A stretch of DNA of 64,000 nucleotides from Brevibacterium aurantiacum (GCF_007558825.1 NZ_VLTK01000007.1:80132-144131); one strand, 5' to 3'. Counted from the stretch's first letter, positions 1 to 9,160 are shown. Program-made: numbers and translations. The notes: generated from the sequence alone by a model not told the origin.

Positions 1-558
1 TCACAAGCGGAGATCTCCAATCATTTCCGAGCTGTGGCGGAGTCGGTCGATGTCCCGGTCATCGTGTACAACATTCCCGCGCGAACAGGCAATGCTGTGG
101 CTCCCGCAACTCTCGAAAAGCTGGCCGAGGTGGACAACATCACCGGGGTGAAGGACTCGAGCGGAAATTTCGACACGATCCTGCAGTACCTGGAGCGCAC
201 AGACCGGGAGAGTTTCGACGTCATCTCCGGCAATGACTCACTCATTCTGTGGACACTCCTCGCCGGCGGTTCCGGCGGCATCAGCGGTATTGCGAACGTC
301 TATCCGAAGACCATGGCGTCGATCTACGACCTCTTCGTCTCCGGGAATTCGGCGGGTGCGCGCGCCGCGCAGGACAGCATTCGTCCGATCCGCAACTGCC
401 TGGCGCTTGGCAACCCCAACACCGTGGTCAAGCACGCAGCCAATGTCCGCGAATTCGGCCTGGGTCCGGCGCGGGCTCCATTCAACGCGCTCTCCGACGC
501 GGCGAAGCAACAGATCTCAGAGACAGTCACCGCTGATCTTGGGCGTGGATTGGCCTGA
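1..558 (+). CDS. DHDPS/KDG-aldolase family lyase (5'-truncated)
   Basis: The reading frame is open from base 1, so the N-terminus lies outside the window; 185 C-terminal residues remain. It belongs to the class I aldolase DapA superfamily: the VIVYNIPARTG stretch carries the conserved tyrosine, and GVKDSSG carries the Schiff-base lysine. The family includes dihydrodipicolinate synthase, N-acetylneuraminate lyase, 2-keto-3-deoxy-sugar-acid aldolases and 5-keto-4-deoxyglucarate dehydratase. The neighbouring KdgT-like permease and UxaA/GarD-like dehydratase favour a keto-deoxy-sugar-acid lyase over lysine biosynthesis. That substrate assignment is inference from context. A strong hairpin follows the stop. 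Confidence 0.85.
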   Translation, partial: SQAEISNHFRAVAESVDVPVIVYNIPARTGNAVAPATLEKLAEVDNITGVKDSSGNFDTILQYLERTDRESFDVISGNDSLILWTLLAGGSGGISGIANVYPKTMASIYDLFVSGNSAGARAAQDSIRPIRNCLALGNPNTVVKHAANVREFGLGPARAPFNALSDAAKQQISETVTADLGRGLA

Positions 559-591
559 GGCTCTACTCTCTCAGGACTATTACCTGGGCCC

Positions 592-636
592 ATTAAGGGA
601 GGGTCTGCACTTAATCGGTGTAGACCCTCCCTTAAT
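592..636 (+). terminator. Long stem-loop after the DapA-family gene
   Basis: A perfect 15-bp inverted repeat (592-606 with 622-636) extends by a further CAC/GTG pairing across one G-T wobble, with a loop of about 7 nt. It starts 33 bp after the stop codon. No uridine run follows, as with most other hairpins in this window, so the termination mechanism is uncertain. Confidence 0.75.
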
Positions 637-789
637 GTTTGGCGATCACTGGAACGGGTAAAGGCACTGAGCGAGACTTTGAGATTGTGGTGCTCGTTCA
701 TCCTCAAGTGTGTACAGAAAATTCTGAATCTAACCCTGAAGTACCGAGAATCAGCGCGCAAGTTATGATAACGTCGCTCTAACACTCAG

Positions 790-803
790 AACTGTATACA
801 GTT
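790..803. promoter_or_regulatory. Perfect palindrome, probable GntR operator
   Basis: AACTGTATACAGTT is a perfect 14-bp palindrome, 33 bp before the GTG start of the GntR/FCD regulator. Its TGTATACA core resembles operators of FCD-type GntR proteins. A related TGTACA core lies at 711-716. Autoregulation is the likely meaning, by inference. Confidence 0.6.
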
Positions 804-836
804 AATGACAATGTTTGTGCTGAACTCTATGGGGGC

Positions 837-1553
837 GTGGTGGCGATTACAGGCGAAAACCGTAGGTTGGTCGAATACGCGCACTCGCGACTTCGTGCCG
901 ACATCATTAGCAATCGCATACCCGCAGACACTTCGATCAGCCAGGTGAAGCTGGCCGAAGAGCTCGGCGTCAGCAGAACACCGTTGCGAGAAGCGCTTCG
1001 GATGCTTCAGCATGAAGGGCTGGCGAGGGTCGAAGCCAATAAGCGTGTGACAATCGCTGATGTGAATCCGGCAGACCTCGACGCACTCTATGCGCTGCGG
1101 ATACAGCAGGAAGCTCTGACCATCTTTCAGAGTACGAAGCATGCCTCTAATCGACAACGGGACGAGGCGCGGAGCAATTTGGAAGCGATGTTCACCGCAA
1201 TCCGTGACGACAACATCGATGAGTGGAGCTCGGCTCATCGACGCTTCCATATGTCAATGGCAGGTGGGGTGCACGAGCGTTTCCAGACGTCTATTTCCCG
1301 ACACTTCGACCACGCCGAACGCTACCGGCATATCTACCTCGTCGGGTCAGACGTCAACTGGGCGCAGAGCTCGCAAGATCACAGCGCAATCTGCGAAGCC
1401 TACGTTGCGGGGCAGGCAGCGTGGGCGGCTGAACTTTTGGCCGAGCACTATGCCCGCACTGCGAAAACTGTAATTCAAACCATTGATCCCGAGTTTGCCC
1501 CGGAAATGGTGGCGAGCGCAGTCACGATGGCGTTGAGTTTGCGCTTCGTGTGA
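837..1553 (+). CDS. GntR family regulator, FCD type
   Basis: A 238-residue one-component repressor or activator. Residues 10-75 form a winged helix with the GntR signature (KLAEELGVSRTPLREALRML, then HEGLARVE). The remainder is an all-helical FCD ligand domain with the usual FH motif (HRRFHMSM), a likely metal site for organic-acid ligands. The start is GTG at 837 (a second GTG follows at 840); no in-frame ATG lies upstream. It precedes the sugar-acid permease and dehydratase genes on the same strand, so control of that cassette by a sugar-acid intermediate is likely. The 790-803 palindrome is its best operator candidate. Confidence 0.88.
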   Translation: MVAITGENRRLVEYAHSRLRADIISNRIPADTSISQVKLAEELGVSRTPLREALRMLQHEGLARVEANKRVTIADVNPADLDALYALRIQQEALTIFQSTKHASNRQRDEARSNLEAMFTAIRDDNIDEWSSAHRRFHMSMAGGVHERFQTSISRHFDHAERYRHIYLVGSDVNWAQSSQDHSAICEAYVAGQAAWAAELLAEHYARTAKTVIQTIDPEFAPEMVASAVTMALSLRFV

Positions 1554-1636
1554 TGGCTTGGATTCGCTTGGACGCTTGGTGATCAGCGAGTCCTGTGAGT
1601 TCGGATAAATGGGTAGTTCATGTCAAAGGAGACACG

Positions 1637-2686
1637 ATGAATATTCTGAAGACAGTCAACAGAATTCCCGGCGGATTGATGATCGTTCCATTGCTCTTAG
1701 GAGCAACCATCAACAGCTTCTTTCCCCAAGTGCTTGAGATAGGTGGATTCACTCAAGCAGCTTTCAAAGATGGAGCAAGCGCCATCATCGGCATCTTCCT
1801 GCTGATTATGGGTTCTCAGCTGACCGTGAAGTCGACGGGACCCGTGGTGCAGAAGGGCTTCGCTATTCTTCTGGGCAAACTGGTTGCGGGAGTTGCTGTC
1901 GGACTAGTGGTCGGATTCCTCATACCTGGCGGTGTCCTATGGTCATTAACCCCACTTGCCATCATCGCGGCAATGATCAATTCCAACGGCGGACTGTTTG
2001 CAGCGCTGACCAAGGAGTTTGGCAACAAGACCGACCGAGGAACTTTCCCCATTATCGCGCTGAACGACGGTCCATTTTTTACCTTGGTGGTTCTCGGTGC
2101 AGCAGGGCTGGCCGATGTGCCGTTTGTCGCTCTCATTTCCGTCATCATTCCGATCCTGATCGGATTCATTCTTGGCAATCTCGATCCTAGAATCCGAGAG
2201 TTTCTGCGGCCCGGCGAGTCCGTTCTCATCCCATTCTTCGCGTTCCCACTGGGTACCGGAATTGATTTTGGCGATATTATCGCCGCTGGTCCGCCGGGAG
2301 TGCTATTGGGCATCATGACAGTGGCGCTATCGGGCGGAGGGGCAATGCTGTTCCTTCATCTCATCCACGTCGTCAAACGTACCCCGAGGGAACGGCGGAA
2401 TCTCATCTCTGGCGCCGCTGAGTCCTCCACGGCGGGCAATGCAGTGGCAACACCTGCTGTCGTCGCTTCGATTGATCCGGCGTACTCCGAAATAGCGGGA
2501 ATTGCAACGACACAGGTGGCTGGCGCCGTTGTTACAACCGCGATTCTCACTCCGGTGCTGACGACACTGATTTATAAATGGCAGATGAAGCGTGGCATCG
2601 ATCCGCAGCTTGAACATCCGGGAGATGCGAGTACGCAGACACACTCCGACGCCCGCGCGAGGGCTGAATCAACTGACCCCCAGTGA
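1637..2686 (+). CDS. kdgT: 2-keto-3-deoxygluconate permease-like transporter (KdgT family)
   Basis: A 349-residue inner-membrane secondary transporter with about ten hydrophobic segments. KdgT-family hallmarks are visible: the start MNILKTVNRIPGGLMIVPL, the MINSNGGLFAAL motif, and FAFPLGTGIDF. The chosen ATG at 1637 follows an AAAGGAG ribosome site at 1625-1631; the open frame extends upstream to 1595 but that part looks untranslated. It likely imports 2-keto-3-deoxy sugar acids or related acids by proton symport. It sits 34 bp before the dehydratase gene and probably shares its transcript. The gene is notably less GC-rich than later genes. Confidence 0.88.
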   Translation: MNILKTVNRIPGGLMIVPLLLGATINSFFPQVLEIGGFTQAAFKDGASAIIGIFLLIMGSQLTVKSTGPVVQKGFAILLGKLVAGVAVGLVVGFLIPGGVLWSLTPLAIIAAMINSNGGLFAALTKEFGNKTDRGTFPIIALNDGPFFTLVVLGAAGLADVPFVALISVIIPILIGFILGNLDPRIREFLRPGESVLIPFFAFPLGTGIDFGDIIAAGPPGVLLGIMTVALSGGGAMLFLHLIHVVKRTPRERRNLISGAAESSTAGNAVATPAVVASIDPAYSEIAGIATTQVAGAVVTTAILTPVLTTLIYKWQMKRGIDPQLEHPGDASTQTHSDARARAESTDPQ

Positions 2687-2720
2687 CGCTGGGGCACGTG
2701 AATATCGAAGGGGAAGCATT

Positions 2721-5372
2721 ATGAACATCAAATTTCTACCTCCTGACCTCGGAGACAACGTAGCCATAGCGACGGAGCGAATCGTGGCAGGTGAAATCCT
2801 CGACATCGAAGGAACCGATATCGAGGTTCAAACGACAGTCCCTAAGGGGCATCGTTTCGCTGTTAAACATATTGGAGTCGACGAGGCAGTGAGATCATGG
2901 TCCTATCCGTTCGGATACGCCGTCGCCGACATTTCGGTTGGTGAGTATCTTTGTAACGCGAAGATGAAAAAGGTCCTCGAACTTCGCGACCCGGACGAAT
3001 ATCAGCAGGGCCTAACCGTCAACTTCTCCGATCGTGACACAACGGTCGAGCAGATAGTGCCAGAACCGGATCAGTACTTCCCGCAACGGGAGCTTCTGAG
3101 GGACTCGAAGACTTTCCTGGGATTCCATCGAAGTGAAAGCCGCGGATGGGGGACTCGGAACTATGTTGCCGTAATCGGTGTGACGTCATTGGTAAGGAAT
3201 CTGGTGCTATCCTCGTCTGCAGCGATCGCGGATGATGTGAAAACTGGAGACAACTTCCATGGAATAGCGCCCGTTGTCCATACCGAAGCAGGGAGTGAGG
3301 GGTCCTTCAACAACCGAAACCTCGTACTGCGAACTCTCGCTGGGTTCGCAGTGAATCCTAATATAGCCGCCGCGGTGTACGTCACTTCGGAGGACTCTCC
3401 TATCAGTAACGAGGAGCTCCACTCGGCATTGCGTGAACTCGGCGATCGGTACTATTCGAGCACTGTGCGCTTCTTCACTGCCGGGATCAATGAGGCTCAG
3501 GACGTTGAAGCTCTCAAAAGAATCGTAAATCCATTAGTGGCCAAGGCTCAACGTCAGGTCGCTGGCGAGGCTCCGATGTCTGCGCTTAAGCTTGGTCTGC
3601 AGTGTGGAGGCTCGGACGCCTTTTCCGGGGTGACAGCTAATCCGCTGCTCGGTGCTGCAGTCGAGAAGGCTCTTGCGCGGGGAGGCACCGCGAATCTCGC
3701 TGAGACCGACGAGCTCATCGGTGCCGAAGAACACGTCTTGGCGAAAGTTCGTGATGACACAGTTGTTCGTAGTTTTCTGGATAAGCAGAACGCATTCAAA
3801 GCATACGCTCGCAGACATGGTCAATCTGCCGAAGGGAACGTATCCGGAGGAAACATTTACCGCGGCCTGTATAACATCACGTTGAAGTCCCTGGGTGCTG
3901 GACGGAAACGCGCGCATGAGACGGTCCTCGACTACGTAATCGGCTATGGAGAGCCGATGGACCGTCCGGGGTACTACTTTATGGACAGCCCAGGGAATGA
4001 CCTGGAGAGTATCGCAGGTCAGGTGGCATCCGGGGCAAACGTCATCCTATTCACGACAGGCAATGGCTCGATCACAAACTTTCCATTCGTGCCCACGATC
4101 AAGATCGTCACGACGACAGAGCGATACTCGTTACTCCAGAGCGATATGGATTTCAACGCCGGTTCGCTGATGGAGGGGCGTCCGTTCGATGAAGCCGCTG
4201 ACGAGCTATTTGAGTTGACTCTCTCGGTCGCTTCAGGTCGTCTTAGCAAAGGCGAACTCACGGGTCAGTCTCAAGTGCAGGTCTGGCGTGATTGGCACGT
4301 CGCCGACGAGAACATCCCGTCGACACCGCGTGCTGTTCCTCAAGGGCGTCCAGCGTTGCCACTGAGCGATCGGGAGCACATCGAGCCTGTGTTGAAGCAG
4401 GACCAAACAACTATTGCGATCCTTCCAACCAGCCTGTGCTCGGGGCAGGTCGCAGAACAAATTGCCGGTCGCGCGAATGAGCGAGCCGACGGGCGCTGGG
4501 AGACTATTGCCTTGCCTCATACTGAGGGCTGCGGAGTCTCGGGCGGAGAAGCAGAAGACCTCTTTGCCCGCACCATGGTCGGATACGCTGTGCACCAAAC
4601 ACTGAAGCACACCATTTTCCTCGAGCACGGGTGCGAGAAAACGCACAATGACTACTTTGTTGATCAGCTGAACAAGCGTGGGATCGACCCGTCCGACTTC
4701 GACTGGGCGAGTATCCAACGCGCTGGCGGGATCGAGTCGGTGACGAGCGCAGTGCTTAGCAAGATTGAGTCCCATGTCAACGAAGAGGTCTCCCGCAACT
4801 CACCACAGTCGGGTGAAGATAAGGCACCCTGCTGTTTGCGAAGCATCGGAATGGGGAGCGCCGCACGTGAGATTACGCCTGGTGCGGCCCGGGCTTTCGC
4901 CTCGGGAGCGACTGCATTCCTGGATCGGGGGATCGGGGTTGTCCTAAACGAAATGGACCCACTTCTGCAGGTTCCCGAATTCCGTGAGCCTTTGAACTTG
5001 GAGTCCACGGACGCGACTCTTCAGTACGGACAATCGATCGACCATCTCGGCTTCCATATTATGCAAACCAGCACTGGGGATTGGTCGGAAGCGGCGACAG
5101 GCATGGGTGCGTGCGGCGTCGACGTTTTCGCTGTTCTCGCCGGACTTAGACCGCTGTCTCCACACCGTTTCCTGCCTACAGTTCAGTTCTCTGAATCAGT
5201 AGACGACACCGGGACGTTCGACGGGGTCCTCACTGGGAACGACGGTGAGGGAGGAGACATCATTCTCCATCGAACTATTGAAGCATTCTCTGGGACCTAT
5301 CTGCAGAAAATCGGACACCGACCCAACGTCGGATTTCAGCTTTCCCGGGGCTTTACAGGAGTCTCGTTGTGA
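2721..5372 (+). CDS. Oversized UxaA/GarD-family sugar-acid dehydratase
   Basis: The ATG at 2721 follows GAAGGGGAAG; the product has 883 residues, against about 500 for known altronate and galactarate dehydratases. Seen in order: a SAF-like N-terminus (about 10-85); a first GarD-type middle region (about 145-225) opening with RGWGTRNYVAVIG; a galactarate-dehydratase-like core (about 288-520) with LGLQCGGSDAFSG and FMDSPGNDLESI; and a second middle region (about 563-640) with LCSGQ, PHTEGCG and LEHGCEK. The first copy has EAGSE and TSEDS where the second has cysteines. It probably dehydrates an aldonate or aldarate to a keto-deoxy acid. The substrate cannot be read from sequence. Residues 700-883 are unassigned. 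Confidence 0.78.
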   Translation: MNIKFLPPDLGDNVAIATERIVAGEILDIEGTDIEVQTTVPKGHRFAVKHIGVDEAVRSWSYPFGYAVADISVGEYLCNAKMKKVLELRDPDEYQQGLTVNFSDRDTTVEQIVPEPDQYFPQRELLRDSKTFLGFHRSESRGWGTRNYVAVIGVTSLVRNLVLSSSAAIADDVKTGDNFHGIAPVVHTEAGSEGSFNNRNLVLRTLAGFAVNPNIAAAVYVTSEDSPISNEELHSALRELGDRYYSSTVRFFTAGINEAQDVEALKRIVNPLVAKAQRQVAGEAPMSALKLGLQCGGSDAFSGVTANPLLGAAVEKALARGGTANLAETDELIGAEEHVLAKVRDDTVVRSFLDKQNAFKAYARRHGQSAEGNVSGGNIYRGLYNITLKSLGAGRKRAHETVLDYVIGYGEPMDRPGYYFMDSPGNDLESIAGQVASGANVILFTTGNGSITNFPFVPTIKIVTTTERYSLLQSDMDFNAGSLMEGRPFDEAADELFELTLSVASGRLSKGELTGQSQVQVWRDWHVADENIPSTPRAVPQGRPALPLSDREHIEPVLKQDQTTIAILPTSLCSGQVAEQIAGRANERADGRWETIALPHTEGCGVSGGEAEDLFARTMVGYAVHQTLKHTIFLEHGCEKTHNDYFVDQLNKRGIDPSDFDWASIQRAGGIESVTSAVLSKIESHVNEEVSRNSPQSGEDKAPCCLRSIGMGSAAREITPGAARAFASGATAFLDRGIGVVLNEMDPLLQVPEFREPLNLESTDATLQYGQSIDHLGFHIMQTSTGDWSEAATGMGACGVDVFAVLAGLRPLSPHRFLPTVQFSESVDDTGTFDGVLTGNDGEGGDIILHRTIEAFSGTYLQKIGHRPNVGFQLSRGFTGVSL

Positions 5373-5421
5373 CTGCTACAGCGTTGCTCAACCACCTCAC
5401 CGTTTGGAAGGACCACCACTA

Positions 5422-6273
5422 GTGAAGATCGCTCGCATCGATAATCGCGCCCACCTGATCCATGACACTGCCGAAGCCCTGCTTGCCATCGATATCGGGA
5501 GTGCTTCAGAAGGCCAGCTGCCAACCTCGACGAAAGCGCTGTTGGCGCGGATCGGCGATTTGAAGAAATTGTCACGCAGGATCGACTGGGCAGTCGAAGC
5601 TGTTGAGGTGCAAAGCGAAAGTCTGCAAACTCCGATCCCCGATCCCTCGCAGATTCTTGCAGTCGGGATGAACTATCAGGACCACGCTGACGAAGTTGAT
5701 ATCGCGACACCAGATTCGCCCGCAATTTTCACGAAGTTCCAATCCTCGCTGACCGGGGCAGACTCGGACGTGGCCCTGCCCTCGGCGTCGGTAGATTGGG
5801 AAGCTGAACTTGTCGCAGTCATTGGAGAGGGCGGCAGACAGATTTCACAAGATAGGGCGTGGAACCATATTGCCGGGTATGCGGTGGGACAGGACCTTTC
5901 TTGCCGAGAGCTTCAGTTCGCTGCAACGAGCGCTCCGCAGTTTTCATTGGGCAAGTCCTACGAGGGCTTCGCGCCAATCGGACCGTGGATCACCACAGCC
6001 GAAGAGGTCGAGGACCCTACGAACCTTGAGATCAACTGTCGCCGCGGCGACGAGATTCTGCAACAGGGAACCACTGCGAAGCTCGTCTTCGACATCCCGA
6101 CGCTCATTGAGCATTTCTCATCGGTGATTGAGCTACGCCCCGGGGACCTGATCTTTACGGGGACACCTCACGGCGTCGGATTTGGTAGGGATCCGCAGGT
6201 CTTCCTGCGATCGGGCGACACCTTGACCAGCTCGATCTCAGGTTTGGGATCGATAGTCCAGCGATTCCATTGA
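5422..6273 (+). CDS. Fumarylacetoacetate hydrolase family protein
   Basis: A 283-residue FAH-fold enzyme starting at GTG 5422, preceded by GGAAGGA. The family signature is clear: VGMNYQDHADE, FTKFQSSLTG, the metal-ligand region WEAELVAVIG, and the C-terminal PGDLIFTGTPHGVG. Members hydrolyse C-C bonds of acylpyruvates or decarboxylate or dehydrate related keto acids, using Mg or Mn. It lies 49 bp after the UxaA/GarD-like gene on the same strand, so a role on a diketo-deoxy sugar-acid intermediate (as for 2,4-diketo-3-deoxy-L-fuconate hydrolases) is plausible but inferred. It converges with the next gene across only 25 bp. Confidence 0.88.
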   Translation: MKIARIDNRAHLIHDTAEALLAIDIGSASEGQLPTSTKALLARIGDLKKLSRRIDWAVEAVEVQSESLQTPIPDPSQILAVGMNYQDHADEVDIATPDSPAIFTKFQSSLTGADSDVALPSASVDWEAELVAVIGEGGRQISQDRAWNHIAGYAVGQDLSCRELQFAATSAPQFSLGKSYEGFAPIGPWITTAEEVEDPTNLEINCRRGDEILQQGTTAKLVFDIPTLIEHFSSVIELRPGDLIFTGTPHGVGFGRDPQVFLRSGDTLTSSISGLGSIVQRFH

Positions 6274-6298
6274 GCTTTTCGACGCCGTCCGATTCAGA

Positions 6299-7255
6299 TC
6301 AAAGAAGCGGCGCTGCAACTGGGAAGCGCGGCTCCTGGCCTTGCAGCACGCGGACGACGTCTTCGACGGCCCAGGTGCCCATATTGGCGTTGGCGATATC
6401 CGAGTAGGCGCCGATGTGCGGGGTGGCGATGAGATTCGGTGCCTGCAGCAGTGGGTCGTCGGTCGGCGGCGGCTCGGCGGCGAATGCGTCGAGGGCCGCG
6501 AAGGCGAGCCGACCGTCGTGCAGTGCCGAGACCAGTGCCGCCTCATCGATCAATCCGCCGCGGGCAGCATTGATCAACCCAGCACCTCGCGGCATCGATT
6601 CGATGTGCTGAGCCGACAGCAGCGGTTCTTCTCCACCGGGCAGGTGGAGGGTGAGGAAATCTGAGCCCGCCACCACCTCGGCGAGGCTCTGAGGTTGTGC
6701 CCCGGCCGCGGCGATGGCTTCGTCGGGAACAAAGGGATCGTAGGCCGCGATCTGCAAGTCGAAGCTTCTCGCCCGCTTGGCGACGGCCCGACCGATGCGG
6801 CCGAAGCCGAGGATCCCCAGCTGCTTGCCGCTGAGCTCGGTGCCGAAGAAGACATCCCACCGGCCGCTGCGCAGAGACTCTTCGGCCTCACGTATGCGTC
6901 GGGCGCCCATGAGCAGGAATCCCATGGTCAGATCGGCGACGGCATCGGCATTGGCGCCTGGGGTATTCACGACCGTCACCCCTGCCGCCGCCGCTGCCTC
7001 GAGGTCGATGTTGTCGACCCCGGCCCCGTGTTTGGCGATCACCTTGAGATCGGGGCAGCCGGCGAATACCTCGGCGTCCATCCGGTCGAGACCCACGAGA
7101 ACCGCCTCGGCGCCGTCCAGTGCTGTGATGAGCTCGCGACCGGACTTGGGGTGATTCTCGGTCCGGTGCTCAAGCTCGAGGCTCAGGGAATCGGCGCGAT
7201 CGCGGGGCGCGACCGAGAACTTTCCGAATGAAGGGGTGAGGACTCTCAGGCGCAT
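6299..7255 (-). CDS. D-isomer 2-hydroxyacid dehydrogenase
   Basis: A 318-residue NAD-dependent oxidoreductase of the D-3-phosphoglycerate dehydrogenase superfamily. Visible features are the Rossmann motif LGILGFGRIGRAVA, the substrate-binding KHGAGVDNID segment, the catalytic arginine region INAARGGLIDE and the catalytic histidine in TPHIGAYS. The C-terminal ACT domain of SerA is absent, so it more likely acts on a small 2-hydroxy or 2-keto acid. Its ATG overlaps the stop of the upstream transporter gene by one base (TGATG), indicating translational coupling and a joint role, perhaps uptake and oxidation or reduction of an organic acid. Confidence 0.88.
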   Translation of the reverse strand: MRLRVLTPSFGKFSVAPRDRADSLSLELEHRTENHPKSGRELITALDGAEAVLVGLDRMDAEVFAGCPDLKVIAKHGAGVDNIDLEAAAAAGVTVVNTPGANADAVADLTMGFLLMGARRIREAEESLRSGRWDVFFGTELSGKQLGILGFGRIGRAVAKRARSFDLQIAAYDPFVPDEAIAAAGAQPQSLAEVVAGSDFLTLHLPGGEEPLLSAQHIESMPRGAGLINAARGGLIDEAALVSALHDGRLAFAALDAFAAEPPPTDDPLLQAPNLIATPHIGAYSDIANANMGTWAVEDVVRVLQGQEPRFPVAAPLL

Positions 7256-8742
7256 CAGGCTCCGATCTCGATTCCGAAGGTCTCGAATATTGAATAGATC
7301 CCCAGCAGCCCGATGGCCAGCGAGGCGAAGACGAGCATCACGGTGAAGAAATTGTTGGACTTGAACTCGGCAGGGACTTCACGGGTGCGAAGGTACCAGA
7401 CGGCGATGACGACCGCGACGAGGAAGACGCCGCTGGCGACTCCGCCGATCTGCACCATGATCACCGGGGACTGGATGATGAGATAGCTCGTTGCCCAAAT
7501 GATGGGGAAGACGACGGTGAGGACGCGGATGATGCGTGTGCGGGTGCGCAGGTTCGTCCAGTCGAACGCGCCGAGGATGGAGACGGTGTTCGCCCATAGC
7601 CGGGGAACGCTGGCCGAAGACGCGATGAAGGTGGAGAACAGAACGGCGAAGGCGCCGATCAGGAAGATCCAATGGCCGGTTTCGCCCATCACCGAGGAGT
7701 ACATCGACGACAGCGTCGTGATCATCTCATTGCCCTCGGGGACGAGGTGCTGGGGGTGGAGGATCGCGGCACCGATGACGTAGAAGGACATGGTGCACAC
7801 CGTCGAGACGATCCAGGAGACAAGAACGTCGGTGCGCATCACGGAGATCCAGCCATGCGCACGACGCGCACGCTCCGCGGAGCCGTCATTGGGGCCGGTG
7901 TAGCGGGCGTAGCCCTTCTCGAGGCACCAGTAGGTGTACGTGGTCATCTCGTCGGCCCCGACTCCGGTGATGCCGAACATTGCGACCGCAAAGCCGAGCG
8001 TGCCCGCGGGGATCGCGAAGGTCAGTCCAGTCATGACGTCCGCCGAGGTGTAGGCGAAGTCGGTGAATGGCAGTGAGAGTGCGAGCCCGACCGTGGAGAC
8101 GGTGAAGATGATGACGGCCGCGACGGAGAACTTCTCGACGATGCTGTACTTGTTCGTCACCAACAGGGAGATGACGACGGCGAGAGAGACGACCGTCCAG
8201 AAGACGAGCGAGGGTGTGGAAAGAGGCTCGCCGAAGACCGGGAGCATGATCGACAGGGCGGCGACAGCGCCGCCGATGATGCCTCCGCGCTGGAGCACCT
8301 TCGCGAAGTCCATGAGAATCCACAGCAGATTGATCCACCCGGCTCGACCGATGAGGCGGGGGCCGACGTGCCCATAGCCCTCAAGCGCGGGCTTGCCCGA
8401 GAGGATCGTCCACTGTGCGATCTCGAGTTGAACCCAGACCTTGACCGCGGTCGAGATGATGACGAGCCAGAGGAGGACGAAGCCAGCCTTGGCACCCAAA
8501 GCCGTCGTGGTGATGAGCTCGCCGGAGCCGATGACCGCTGCCGAGATGACCAGACCGGGGCCAAGGTACTTGAGCTTCCCCGCGAATGTGGTGGGCGGCT
8601 CGAGCACGTCCTTCGGATCGAGATGATACGGGTCGACGTTGGGCGTGACGGCTGCAGAGGCATCTGGTGCGTCTGCGGCTGAGCCGCCGTAAGCGGAGGC
8701 CCCGTAGGCGGAATCTCCGTCTGTGGTGTGATTCGTCGTCAT
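7255..8742 (-). CDS. Nramp-fold transporter lacking canonical metal motifs
   Basis: A 495-residue membrane protein of the Nramp family (11-12 hydrophobic segments). The ATG at 8742 follows AGGAAG; upstream codons in the same frame look non-coding. TM1 reads GPGLVISAAVIGSGELITT, where MntH-type proteins have DPGN, so the metal-coordinating Asp and Asn are absent. TM6 reads GITGVGADEMTTY where MPH is expected. The first 55 residues are polar, rich in Ala, Gly and Asp. It is translationally coupled to a 2-hydroxyacid dehydrogenase. A classical manganese or iron role is therefore doubtful; another cation or a cation-coupled acid is possible. Confidence 0.82.
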   Translation of the reverse strand: MTTNHTTDGDSAYGASAYGGSAADAPDASAAVTPNVDPYHLDPKDVLEPPTTFAGKLKYLGPGLVISAAVIGSGELITTTALGAKAGFVLLWLVIISTAVKVWVQLEIAQWTILSGKPALEGYGHVGPRLIGRAGWINLLWILMDFAKVLQRGGIIGGAVAALSIMLPVFGEPLSTPSLVFWTVVSLAVVISLLVTNKYSIVEKFSVAAVIIFTVSTVGLALSLPFTDFAYTSADVMTGLTFAIPAGTLGFAVAMFGITGVGADEMTTYTYWCLEKGYARYTGPNDGSAERARRAHGWISVMRTDVLVSWIVSTVCTMSFYVIGAAILHPQHLVPEGNEMITTLSSMYSSVMGETGHWIFLIGAFAVLFSTFIASSASVPRLWANTVSILGAFDWTNLRTRTRIIRVLTVVFPIIWATSYLIIQSPVIMVQIGGVASGVFLVAVVIAVWYLRTREVPAEFKSNNFFTVMLVFASLAIGLLGIYSIFETFGIEIGA

Positions 8743-9160
8743 TGTCGGCTTCCTTGCGCGATGTCCGGTCTGGATTTCAGTGTCGAGATCGCTGGCATAC
8801 TGCTTTCGCGAATGTGCAGCGCAAGCAATATGACGCAGTGCGGTGCTGCATGTTTCGACGCGGAGCGCGCAGAGGCCAGGTCCATCGATGAAGTCATTCT
8901 GCCAGCTGTGCGTGATGTGCGCAACATAGGTGCGTGAAATGCGCGAATGTCGGGGGCGGGCCGTGCGGGCTCGTCGGCTCGAGGTCGTGCCGAGGGTGAT
9001 CTGCCTGTGCATCAGACGGGGCTATGGCGCGACGAAATGGGCGACCCGGGCCGGAAAGTACGAGACTTTCAGCGCGGATCGCCCATGTCGACAAAGGTGG
9101 TGCCTCAGTGCGAGTCGCTCATGACTGTGGCTCTCCTATGGCCTTGAGCTGCTCTGGGGG
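8743..9160. other. Intergenic region upstream of the Nramp-like operon
   Basis: About 420 bp without a convincing gene. The part nearest 8742 must carry the promoter of the Nramp-like operon (minus strand). A short inverted repeat GAAAGT/ACTTTC lies at 9054-9070. No terminator-like hairpin could be found just after the lipase stop at 9161. Confidence 0.4.
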
